DNA of 5,188 bases from an uncultured bacterium. GTDB lineage: Bacteria; Bacillota; Clostridia; Lachnospirales; Lachnospiraceae. Both the position numbers and the translations under genes were made by a program. The stretch's first letter is position 1. Each line of letters opens with the position of its first letter. Of the stretch, positions 1-5,133 are shown in pieces. Location of the stretch: positions 1 to 5,188 of the forward strand of contig CALBJL010000091.1 in the NCBI GenBank assembly GCA_937893485.1, read 5' to 3'. The notes beneath the pieces were generated by a model. That model made no database searches. It had not been told where the DNA came from and worked only from the letters and a program-made list of their open reading frames with translations.

Positions 1-317
1 CCGTGTTTGCGCAGGGGCTGGCTGACGGGCTGGGTATCACAGAGCCGATCAACAGTCCGACATTTACGATTGTTCAGGTGTATGAGGAGGGCAGACTGCC
101 GTTCTATCATTTTGATGTGTACCGGATCGGGGATGTGGAAGAAATGGAGGAGATCGGCTACGAGGACTATTTTTACGGAGATAGCGTGTGTCTCGTGGAG
201 TGGGCAGAGCTGATCGGTGAGATTTTGCCGCAGCGCAGGACGCAGATCCTGATCGAAAAGGATCTCGAAAAAGGCTTTGATTACCGGCGGATCACGTTAG
301 AGGAAGTCGGAAATTAG
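1..317 (+). CDS. tsaE: TsaE, tRNA t6A biosynthesis ATPase (5'-truncated)
   Basis: This is the C-terminal 104 residues of TsaE, the P-loop ATPase that binds the TsaB-TsaD dimer and energises its turnover during t6A37 synthesis in the cytoplasm. Visible family motifs, numbered from the first whole codon (base 3), are SPTF (18-21), the HFDVYR block (36-41), an EDYF segment near 54 and LVEWAE (64-69), all in the usual TsaE order. The protein ends at TAG 315-317. The GTG at base 3 is an internal valine, not the start. TsaE normally reads GKT followed by a hydrophobic pair and a Q near this point, and bases 1-2 (CC) fit the end of an ACC threonine codon, so the Walker A motif and about 40 N-terminal residues should lie just left of the window. 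tsaB follows after 29 bases, the order seen in Bacillota (ydiB-ydiC in Bacillus). The identification is firm; only the start is missing. Confidence 0.95.
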   Translation, partial: VFAQGLADGLGITEPINSPTFTIVQVYEEGRLPFYHFDVYRIGDVEEMEEIGYEDYFYGDSVCLVEWAELIGEILPQRRTQILIEKDLEKGFDYRRITLEEVGN

Positions 318-346
318 CAGGTAGTAGATAAAGGAAGGACAGTAGA

Positions 347-1072
347 ATGAAGCTATTAGCACTTGACAGTTCCGGACTCGTTGCGAGTGTAGCTGTTGTG
401 GAGGATGGCAATCTGATCGGTGAGTACACCGTAAATTATAAAAAAACGCATTCGCAGACGCTGCTTCCGATGCTCGATACCGTCGCATCCATGATCAATC
501 TCGATCTGCAGTCAGTCGATGCGATTGCGATTGCAAAGGGCCCCGGTTCTTTTACCGGACTGCGCATCGGATCTGCCACGGCAAAAGGGCTGGGGCTGGC
601 ATTGGACAAGCCGCTCGTGGAAGTGCCTACGGTCGATGGGCTCGCCTATAATCTGTGGGGAGCGGCAGATATGGTCTGCCCGCTTATGGATGCGCGCAGA
701 AACCAGACCTATACGGGGCTCTACGAATTTATCGATGGACAGATGCATGTGATCGAGGCGCAGTGTGCGGTGGATATCGCACAGATTGTGGAACGTATCA
801 ACGCGCTCGGGCGTGCGGTGATTTTTTTGGGAGACGGCGTGCCGGTATTCCGCCCGTATCTGGAAGAACAGGTACAGGTGCCGTATACGTTCGCACCGGC
901 GCATCTGAATAAACAGCGTGCGGGAGCGGTGGCAGCGCTGGCGCTCACCTATGTGCGCGAGGGAAAAACAGTATCGGCGCAGGCGCACCAGCCGGATTAT
1001 CTGCGGCTGTCACAGGCGGAACGCGAACGGCAGGAAAAAGAAAAACGCCTGCCGGGAGATCAGGGCGTATGA
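347..1072 (+). CDS. tsaB: TsaB, t6A synthase scaffold subunit
   Basis: This 241-residue protein belongs to the ASKHA-fold TsaB family (B. subtilis YdiC). TsaB is a non-catalytic paralogue that dimerises with TsaD and recruits TsaE in the threonylcarbamoyl transfer complex. Seen in the sequence: the N-terminal LALDSSG strand (4-10), THSQTLLPML (34-43), the family signature KGPGSFTGLRIG (64-75), VDGLA (96-100), a DARRNQTY segment (115-122) and the C-terminal DYLR-SQAER block (217-226). Length matches the family (about 230 residues). The ATG at 347 is preceded by AAGGAAGG at 331-338 with 8 bases of spacing, which supports this start. The last codons are Lys/Glu/Arg-rich and overlap the rimI start by ATGA, suggesting translational coupling. 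The TsaD-like metal-binding HxxxH is absent, as expected for TsaB. Confidence 0.95.
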   Translation: MKLLALDSSGLVASVAVVEDGNLIGEYTVNYKKTHSQTLLPMLDTVASMINLDLQSVDAIAIAKGPGSFTGLRIGSATAKGLGLALDKPLVEVPTVDGLAYNLWGAADMVCPLMDARRNQTYTGLYEFIDGQMHVIEAQCAVDIAQIVERINALGRAVIFLGDGVPVFRPYLEEQVQVPYTFAPAHLNKQRAGAVAALALTYVREGKTVSAQAHQPDYLRLSQAERERQEKEKRLPGDQGV

Positions 1073-1509
1073 TGATCCGTCAGATGCAGGCGGCAGATAT
1101 CGCAGCCGTAGCAGCGCTGGAAGCACAGATTTTTTCCATGCCGTGGTCTGCGGAAGGTTTTGCGGATACGCTGCCGCGGGAGGATGTGCTGTTTCTGGTT
1201 GCGTGTGAAGGGGATACGCTGCTCGGATATGTGGGAGTCTATTGTACCTCGGATGAGGGCGAGATCACCAATGTCGCGGTCGCTCCGGCTGTCAGAAGAA
1301 AGGGCATCGCGCGTGCGCTGTTGACCGAACTGAAGGAGCGGCTGGCATCGCTTGGGATCAGGCGCATCGTGCTGGAGGTGCGCGTGTCGAATGAGGCGGC
1401 GATCCGGCTGTATGAGCGGATGGGATTTTGTGCGCTCGGGACGCGGAAGAATTTTTACGAGAAACCGGCAGAGGATGCCTATGTGATGGTATGCCAGTCT
1501 GAACAGTAA
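1069..1509 (+). CDS. rimI: RimI, ribosomal protein S18-alanine N-acetyltransferase
   Basis: This 146-residue GNAT acetyltransferase is predicted to acetylate the N-terminal alanine of ribosomal protein S18 (bL12 and other targets are known in some species) using acetyl-CoA. The N-terminal IRQMQAADI-LE segment and the F-MPWS motif near 22-27 are typical of RimI. The acetyl-CoA P-loop reads RRKGIA (76-81), preceded by the TNVAV strand (68-72). Motif B is LEVRVSNEAAIRLYERMGF (102-120); Glu103 and Tyr115 sit where the catalytic pair of E. coli RimI is described. The C-terminal RKNFYE-PAEDAYVM block (126-140) is also characteristic. A second ATG follows at 1072, so the start could be one codon later; a GGGAG at 1054-1058 serves either. 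It overlaps tsaB by 4 bases. Its neighbours are the t6A genes, a frequent linkage in Bacillota. The GNAT fold is certain, and the RimI assignment is strong from motifs plus context. Confidence 0.93.
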   Translation: MMIRQMQAADIAAVAALEAQIFSMPWSAEGFADTLPREDVLFLVACEGDTLLGYVGVYCTSDEGEITNVAVAPAVRRKGIARALLTELKERLASLGIRRIVLEVRVSNEAAIRLYERMGFCALGTRKNFYEKPAEDAYVMVCQSEQ

Positions 1510-1523
1510 CCAGTAGTTCCCTA

Positions 1524-1552
1524 TAGAGAAGAATACCGGTTATCCTTATAAT
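1524..1552 (+). promoter_or_regulatory. Candidate sigma-70/SigA promoter ahead of the Cys-pair protein
   Basis: A perfect TATAAT lies at 1547-1552. Seventeen bases upstream, TAGAGA at 1524-1529 matches the TTGACA consensus at four of six positions. It sits in the only sizeable gap of the cluster (1510-1597) and is about 45 bases upstream of the next start codon. No terminator stem followed by a T run is visible between rimI and this site, so it would act as an internal promoter added to read-through from upstream. This is a pattern match only; a -10 match alone occurs by chance in AT-rich gaps. Confidence 0.45.
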
Positions 1553-1584
1553 GATTCTGAAATGATGAAATCATGGGATACAAT

Positions 1585-1590
1585 AGGAGG
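1585..1590 (+). promoter_or_regulatory. Ribosome binding site fixing the start at 1598
   Basis: A perfect AGGAGG lies 7 bases before the ATG at 1598. It decides the start of the small Cys-pair protein against the in-frame ATGs at 1562 and 1565, which have no comparable Shine-Dalgarno and would add an unconserved-looking 12- or 11-residue leader in which the AGGAGG itself would be coding. Confidence 0.8.
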
Positions 1591-1597
1591 ACTGGCA

Positions 1598-1819
1598 ATG
1601 AAGGAACATGAAAAACTGAAATGTAACTGTTGTGGGAAATATCTCAGACAAAGCGGGGAGCAATACGAGGACTATCTGCATATTGTGAAGCACTGGGGGT
1701 ATTTATCGGATCGGGACGGAACGACGGAGGAAATGAACATTTGTCCGGAATGCCTGCGGGCATGGACAAAGGATTTTTTGATCGCTCCGAGCTGTTATCC
1801 GACAACGGAATTATTATAG
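1598..1819 (+). CDS. Small uncharacterised protein with two CxxC pairs (probable zinc site)
   Basis: This protein is 73 residues, starting at the ATG behind a perfect AGGAGG. Two CxxC pairs are visible: Cys9/Cys12 (within CNCCGK, 9-14, which also contains Cys11) and Cys49/Cys52 (CPEC), 36 residues apart. This spacing fits one four-cysteine zinc knuckle or ribbon. Between them lie an acidic/aromatic stretch (EDYLHIVKHWGYLSDRDG, 24-41), and after them W56-TKDF (56-60). From memory, the pattern GK-L, EDYL, WGY-S--DG, C-E-C and W---F recurs in short unannotated proteins of Lachnospiraceae and other gut anaerobes. I do not know a function for it. There is no signal peptide or membrane segment, so it is probably cytoplasmic. 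It begins a possible second transcription unit after the candidate promoter at 1524-1552 and ends 18 bases before the RNase Z-like gene. A role in RNA or protein binding is possible but unproven. Confidence 0.85.
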   Translation: MKEHEKLKCNCCGKYLRQSGEQYEDYLHIVKHWGYLSDRDGTTEEMNICPECLRAWTKDFLIAPSCYPTTELL

Positions 1820-1837
1820 AGAGGGATCTTAATAGAA

Positions 1838-2755
1838 ATGTTAGATGTATGCTTGCTTGGAACCGGCGGAATGATGCCTTTGCCTTATCGCTGGCTGACT
1901 GCGCTTATGATGAGATATAACGGCAGCAGTCTGCTCATCGATTGCGGTGAGGGCACACAGATAGCGATGAAAAAGGCGGGACTCAGTGCGAAACCGATTG
2001 ATATTATGTGTTTTACACATTATCATGCGGATCATATCAGCGGATTGCCCGGTATGCTGCTCACGATGGGCAATGCCGAGCGGACAGAACCGCTCACGAT
2101 CATCGGCCCGAAGGGGCTTGATCGCGTCGTAAATGCGCTGCGCACGATTGCACCGGAGCTGCCGTTTGAGATCCGTTATCGGGAAATCGACGGCGCTACG
2201 CAGCATTTCTCGATCAATGGATATGAGATTGATGCATTCCGCGTGAATCATAACGTGCTGTGCTATGGCTATACGATCGAGATCAGGCGGGCAGGCAAAT
2301 TCCGTGTGGAGGAGGCGATGAAGCTGCCGATTCCGCGCCAGTATTGGGGGCGCTTGCAGCACGGTGAGACCGTCGAATATGAGGGGGTGGAATATACACC
2401 GGATCTGGTTATGGGAGCTGCGCGAAAAGGGATCAAGCTGACTTATTGCACGGATACGCGCCCGACGAAATCTCTGGTAGAAGCAGCCAGACACGCGGAT
2501 CTTTTGATCTGTGAGGGCATGTATGCGGAGGCGGATAAGTTGGAAAAGGCGAAACAGTACAAGCATATGACTTTTTACGAGGCGGCGCGGGTCGCAAGGG
2601 ATGCACAGGTACAGCAGATGTGGCTGACGCATTTTAGTCCGTCCCTTGTACATGCGGAAGATTATATGGATAAGGTGCGCAGTATCTTTCCGGAGGCGTC
2701 GCTTGGAAAAGATGGCAGAACAATCGAACTTGTTTTTGAGGAGGATGAAGCATGA
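1838..2755 (+). CDS. Ribonuclease Z-like metallo-beta-lactamase-fold hydrolase
   Basis: This 305-residue protein has the full layout of short-form RNase Z, the two-zinc endonuclease that trims tRNA precursors 3' of the discriminator base. Visible in order: LLGTGGMMP (6-14), IDCGEGTQ (34-41), the THYHADHISGLPG motif (60-72; ligands His61, His63, Asp65, His66), His138 in NHNVLCYGY, Asp206 in CTDTRP, His243 in KHMTF and His265 in LTHFSPS. These positions correspond closely to the zinc ligands and catalytic residues of B. subtilis RNase Z, so hydrolase activity is likely. What differs is the arm region: GKFRVEEA (153-160) is followed by LPIPRQYWGRLQHG (163-176), without the Gly/Pro-rich PPGP segment usual in the tRNA-binding exosite. 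The HST motif is also changed to HMT. It could therefore be a genuine divergent RNase Z or a paralogue with another substrate, so I leave the rnz symbol off. A GAGGG at 1821-1825 precedes the ATG; the 3' end overlaps the next gene by ATGA. Confidence 0.88.
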   Translation: MLDVCLLGTGGMMPLPYRWLTALMMRYNGSSLLIDCGEGTQIAMKKAGLSAKPIDIMCFTHYHADHISGLPGMLLTMGNAERTEPLTIIGPKGLDRVVNALRTIAPELPFEIRYREIDGATQHFSINGYEIDAFRVNHNVLCYGYTIEIRRAGKFRVEEAMKLPIPRQYWGRLQHGETVEYEGVEYTPDLVMGAARKGIKLTYCTDTRPTKSLVEAARHADLLICEGMYAEADKLEKAKQYKHMTFYEAARVARDAQVQQMWLTHFSPSLVHAEDYMDKVRSIFPEASLGKDGRTIELVFEEDEA

Positions 2756-3336
2756 CAAAGAAACGTATGGGCATTGTAGTGCTCGTGATGGCAGCGGTAT
2801 TGATCGTAGGCATGTTTGCATTTGTGGCTTACCGGACACCAAAGCCGGCAGAGGATACGACCGAGATTACAGAAAAAGACGAACTGATGCACAAAAATAT
2901 TGCGGCGGACTATCCAAAGACGCCGCGAGAGGTACTCAAGCTGTATAACCGGTACATTCTGCTGCTGTACGGATCACAGGGTGAGGAGCTGACTGATCAG
3001 GAGATCCAGACGCTCGGACAGCAGATGAGGGAGCTTTATGATGAGGAATTGAAATCGCTGAATCCGGAGGATACCCAGCAGCTTAGTCTGATGCAGGAGC
3101 TCTCTGTGTTCAGAAAAGATAAAAAGGTCATGATCCAGACGAACGTGTGCAGCTCTAACGAAGTAGAATACATCGATATCAAGGGAGATTCCGGTGCGAC
3201 CGCACAGGTGTCTTATTTTGTAAAAGAGGGAAACAAGGAATTTACGCGCACCTATCAGAAGTTTTTACTGCGCAAGGACGAGCAGGGCGAGTGGAAGATC
3301 TTAGGCTTTGCAAAGGTAGATGGAGGCGAAGACTAA
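2752..3336 (+). CDS. Membrane-anchored uncharacterised protein (DUF6715-like)
   Basis: This 194-residue protein has a short basic N-terminus (TKKR), one hydrophobic helix at about 7-27 and a remaining domain predicted to face outside the membrane. There is no lipobox cysteine and no obvious signal peptidase site, so it is probably an N-terminally anchored protein. An acidic linker (32-46) leads to YPKTPREVLKLYNR (54-67), a helical acidic section with RELYDEEL (93-100), then a beta-rich C-terminal part with YFVKEG (155-160) and YQKFLLRKDEQGEWKILGF (168-186). That ending resembles the strand pattern of NTF2/SnoaL-like domains. From memory it matches proteins annotated DUF6715 in Lachnospiraceae; the exact family number should be checked. 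The function is unknown. AGGAGG at 2739-2744, inside the preceding gene, is 7 bases from the ATG, and the reading frames overlap by ATGA. tsaD follows 3 bases after the stop, so it is clearly a full member of the operon. Confidence 0.85.
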   Translation: MTKKRMGIVVLVMAAVLIVGMFAFVAYRTPKPAEDTTEITEKDELMHKNIAADYPKTPREVLKLYNRYILLLYGSQGEELTDQEIQTLGQQMRELYDEELKSLNPEDTQQLSLMQELSVFRKDKKVMIQTNVCSSNEVEYIDIKGDSGATAQVSYFVKEGNKEFTRTYQKFLLRKDEQGEWKILGFAKVDGGED

Positions 3337-3339
3337 TCC

Positions 3340-4371
3340 ATGACAGACAAGACAACAGGCGCAAAAATACTGGCGATTGAGAGCTCCTGTGATGAGACGG
3401 CGGCAGCAGTTGTCGTTGACGGGAGAGATGTGCGCTCAAACGTCATTTCGTCACAGATTGCATTACATACGCTGTATGGCGGTGTCGTGCCGGAGATTGC
3501 GTCGAGAAAACATATAGAGAAGATCAATCAGGTGATCACGCAGGCGCTGGAGGATGCGCATATGACGCTGGATGATATGGATGCGATCGCGGTCACATAC
3601 GGGCCGGGACTCGTTGGTGCGCTGCTCGTCGGAGTGGCGGAGGCGAAGGCGATCGCCTATGCAAAAAAACTGCCGCTTATCGGTGTGCATCATATCGAGG
3701 GGCATATCAGCGCCAATTATATAGAAAATAAACAGCTTGAGCCGCCGTTTTTATGTCTGGTCGTATCCGGCGGACACACGCATCTTGTCAAGGTCGTGGA
3801 CTATGGTCGGTATGAGATCCTCGGCAGAACGCGCGATGATGCAGCTGGGGAAGCATTTGATAAGGTGGCGCGTGCGATCGGGCTCGGTTATCCGGGCGGA
3901 CCAAAAATCGAAAAGGTATCGCATGAGGGCAATCCGCAGGCGATTCATTTTCCGCAGCCCAAAGTGGCGGATGGACCGTATGATTTTTCGTTCAGCGGTT
4001 TGAAGTCAGCCGTATTAAACTATCTGAACGGCGCACAGATGAAGGGAGAAACGGTTGTGCAGGCGGATGTGGCGGCATCGTTCCAGCAGGCGGTGATTGA
4101 TGTGCTCGTGCAGCATGCGATGCAGGCGATTAATGACTGCGGCATGGATAAATTTGCGATTGCGGGAGGCGTGGCATCGAATCAGACGTTGCGCAGCGCG
4201 ATGGAAGCAGCCTGCGAACGGAATGGCGTGGCATTTTACCATCCGTCGCCGATCTTTTGTACGGACAATGCGGCGATGATCGGTGCTGCTGCTTATTATG
4301 AATATTTGGCGGGAAAGCGGGATGGACTCGATCTCAATGCGATCCCGAATCTGAAGCTGGGGGAACGGTAG
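3340..4371 (+). CDS. tsaD: TsaD, tRNA N6-adenosine threonylcarbamoyltransferase
   Basis: This 343-residue protein is TsaD (Gcp/YgjD/Kae1 family), the catalytic subunit that transfers threonylcarbamoyl from threonylcarbamoyl-AMP to N6 of A37 in tRNAs reading ANN codons. Visible motifs are LAIESSCDET (11-20), GGVVPEIASRKH (47-58), YGPGLVGALLVG (87-98), the metal-binding HIEGH (His118 and His122), VSGGHTHL, DDAAGEAFDK, GYPGGP, FSFSGLKSAV, AGGVASNQ-LR and the C-terminal CTDNAAMIG, whose Asp309 is the third metal ligand. Length is normal (about 335-345 residues) and no key residue is missing. GGAGG at 3322-3326 lies 13 bases before the ATG, slightly far; there is no other in-frame ATG before the first motif. 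It is separated from tsaE-tsaB-rimI by three genes, whereas in Bacillus these four are contiguous. ispD starts directly after its stop codon. Confidence 0.97.
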   Translation: MTDKTTGAKILAIESSCDETAAAVVVDGRDVRSNVISSQIALHTLYGGVVPEIASRKHIEKINQVITQALEDAHMTLDDMDAIAVTYGPGLVGALLVGVAEAKAIAYAKKLPLIGVHHIEGHISANYIENKQLEPPFLCLVVSGGHTHLVKVVDYGRYEILGRTRDDAAGEAFDKVARAIGLGYPGGPKIEKVSHEGNPQAIHFPQPKVADGPYDFSFSGLKSAVLNYLNGAQMKGETVVQADVAASFQQAVIDVLVQHAMQAINDCGMDKFAIAGGVASNQTLRSAMEAACERNGVAFYHPSPIFCTDNAAMIGAAAYYEYLAGKRDGLDLNAIPNLKLGER

Positions 4372-5070
4372 ATGGAGGAACACGTATATGGAGCAGTCGT
4401 GCTGGCAGCAGGCAGCGGCAGCCGTATGCATATGGACACACCAAAGCAGTATCTCATGATCGAAGACCGCCCGCTCATATACTATGCGCTGAAACAGTTT
4501 CAGGAGAGTGCGGTCGCAAAGATCGTTCTTGTAGTGACTGCGGGTGAGGAGGAATGGTGCAGGCAGCAGATTGTGGAGCGCTACGGGCTGCCAAAGGTCT
4601 GTGCGGTTGTGCCGGGCGGCAGCGAGCGGTACCTTTCAGTGCAGGCAGGACTTCATGCGTTAGAGGAAGTGGACTATGTGCTGATCCATGACGGCGCGCG
4701 CCCTTGTATCGATCAGAAACTCTTGCGGCGCGTGATGGATGCTGTGCCGCGTGATGAGGCATGTGTTGTCGGGATGCCGGTCAAGGATACGATCAAGGTG
4801 GCATCTGAACAGCTCTGGACACAGGAGACACCGGATCGCAGGAGGCTCTGGCAGGTGCAGACACCGCAGGCATTTTCCTACGATCTGATCCGCAGCGCCT
4901 ATGACTGGGTCGTGGCATCCGGTGAGCAGGCGGTGACGGATGATACACAGGTATTGGAGCTCGCATATGGCAGACAGAGCCGTCTGATCGAGGGTTCTTA
5001 CCGGAATATGAAGGTCACAACACCGGAAGATTTGGAAATTGTAAAATTATTCTTAAAAAATATGCAATAA
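4372..5070 (+). CDS. ispD: IspD, 2-C-methyl-D-erythritol 4-phosphate cytidylyltransferase
   Basis: This 232-residue nucleotidyltransferase couples CTP and MEP to give CDP-ME, the third step of the MEP isoprenoid pathway. The glycine-rich CTP loop reads LAAGSGSRM (11-19) followed by TPKQY; Arg18 and Lys25 align with the E. coli catalytic pair Arg20 and Lys27. GGSERYLSVQAGL (82-94), LIHDGARP (104-111, with metal/substrate Asp107), VKDTIK, TPQAF, TDDTQVLE and KVTTPEDLE (Lys214, matching E. coli Lys213) complete the family. Length is typical. The related ribitol-5-phosphate cytidylyltransferases (TarI) share the fold, but the motif set favours IspD. The ATG abuts the tsaD TAG with no gap (TAGATG); the GGGGG at 4359-4363 inside tsaD, 8 bases away, can serve as ribosome binding site. 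No ispF is visible downstream; instead a tRNA transcription unit begins at once. It appears to be the last gene of the operon. Confidence 0.93.
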   Translation: MEEHVYGAVVLAAGSGSRMHMDTPKQYLMIEDRPLIYYALKQFQESAVAKIVLVVTAGEEEWCRQQIVERYGLPKVCAVVPGGSERYLSVQAGLHALEEVDYVLIHDGARPCIDQKLLRRVMDAVPRDEACVVGMPVKDTIKVASEQLWTQETPDRRRLWQVQTPQAFSYDLIRSAYDWVVASGEQAVTDDTQVLELAYGRQSRLIEGSYRNMKVTTPEDLEIVKLFLKNMQ

Positions 5071-5074
5071 TATA

Positions 5075-5103
5075 TTGACAGATTGCGAATAGGATGATAT
5101 TAT
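5075..5103 (+). promoter_or_regulatory. Strong extended -10 promoter for tRNA-Ser
   Basis: A perfect TTGACA at 5075-5080 and TATTAT at 5098-5103 (five of six) are separated by 17 bases, with TG at 5095-5096 giving an extended -10. A TATAAT at 5101-5106 overlaps but would need a 20-base spacer. Transcription should begin near 5109-5111, about 24 bases before the tRNA. The -35 box lies only 4 bases after the ispD stop, and no terminator is seen between them, so operon transcripts probably read into the tRNA as well. Confidence 0.82.
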
Positions 5104-5107
5104 AATA

Positions 5108-5122
5108 CTCGCTGATCGCGAG
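5108..5122 (+). repeat. Short inverted repeat in the tRNA leader
   Basis: CTCGC (5108-5112) and GCGAG (5118-5122) are perfect 5-base arms around a TGATC loop, starting right after the -10 box and overlapping the expected transcription start. It could form a small hairpin at the 5' end of the precursor tRNA, or be a binding palindrome, or be chance. There is no T run after it, so it is not an intrinsic terminator. Confidence 0.5.
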
Positions 5123-5133
5123 AACAGCAACAC

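Noticed and set aside
3..5. GTG at the left edge as the start of a short TsaE
   Set aside because: The reading frame is open to the window edge, and the residues match the segment just after the TsaE Walker A motif, so this is an internal valine.
512..988. A 158-codon minus-strand open frame opposite tsaB
   Set aside because: Shadow of tsaB: no motif, Arg/His-rich translation, and the + strand frame is unambiguous.
1506..1543. Possible stem GTAACC/GGTTAT after rimI, considered as a terminator
   Set aside because: Six pairs including a G-T wobble around a 26-base loop, and no T run follows; too weak for an intrinsic terminator.
1562..1574. Small inverted repeat ATGAT-GAA-ATCAT upstream of the Cys-pair gene
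   Set aside because: The arms are AT-rich and only 5 bases, with a 3-base loop. This is expected by chance, and nothing links it to an operator or riboswitch.
1841..2842. A 333-codon open frame on the minus strand, opposite the RNase Z-like gene and running into the next one
   Set aside because: It is fully antisense to a gene with clear family motifs, its translation is rich in Arg, His, Cys and Ile with no recognisable domain, and it arises from the codon bias of the + strand gene.
4388..4390. ATG preceded by GGAGG (4374-4378) as an alternative ispD start
   Set aside because: It is out of frame with ispD; the in-frame ATG at 4372 directly precedes the conserved nucleotide-binding loop.
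4015..4431. A 138-codon minus-strand open frame across the tsaD-ispD junction
   Set aside because: It overlaps two well-identified genes on the other strand, and its composition is that of a complement artefact.
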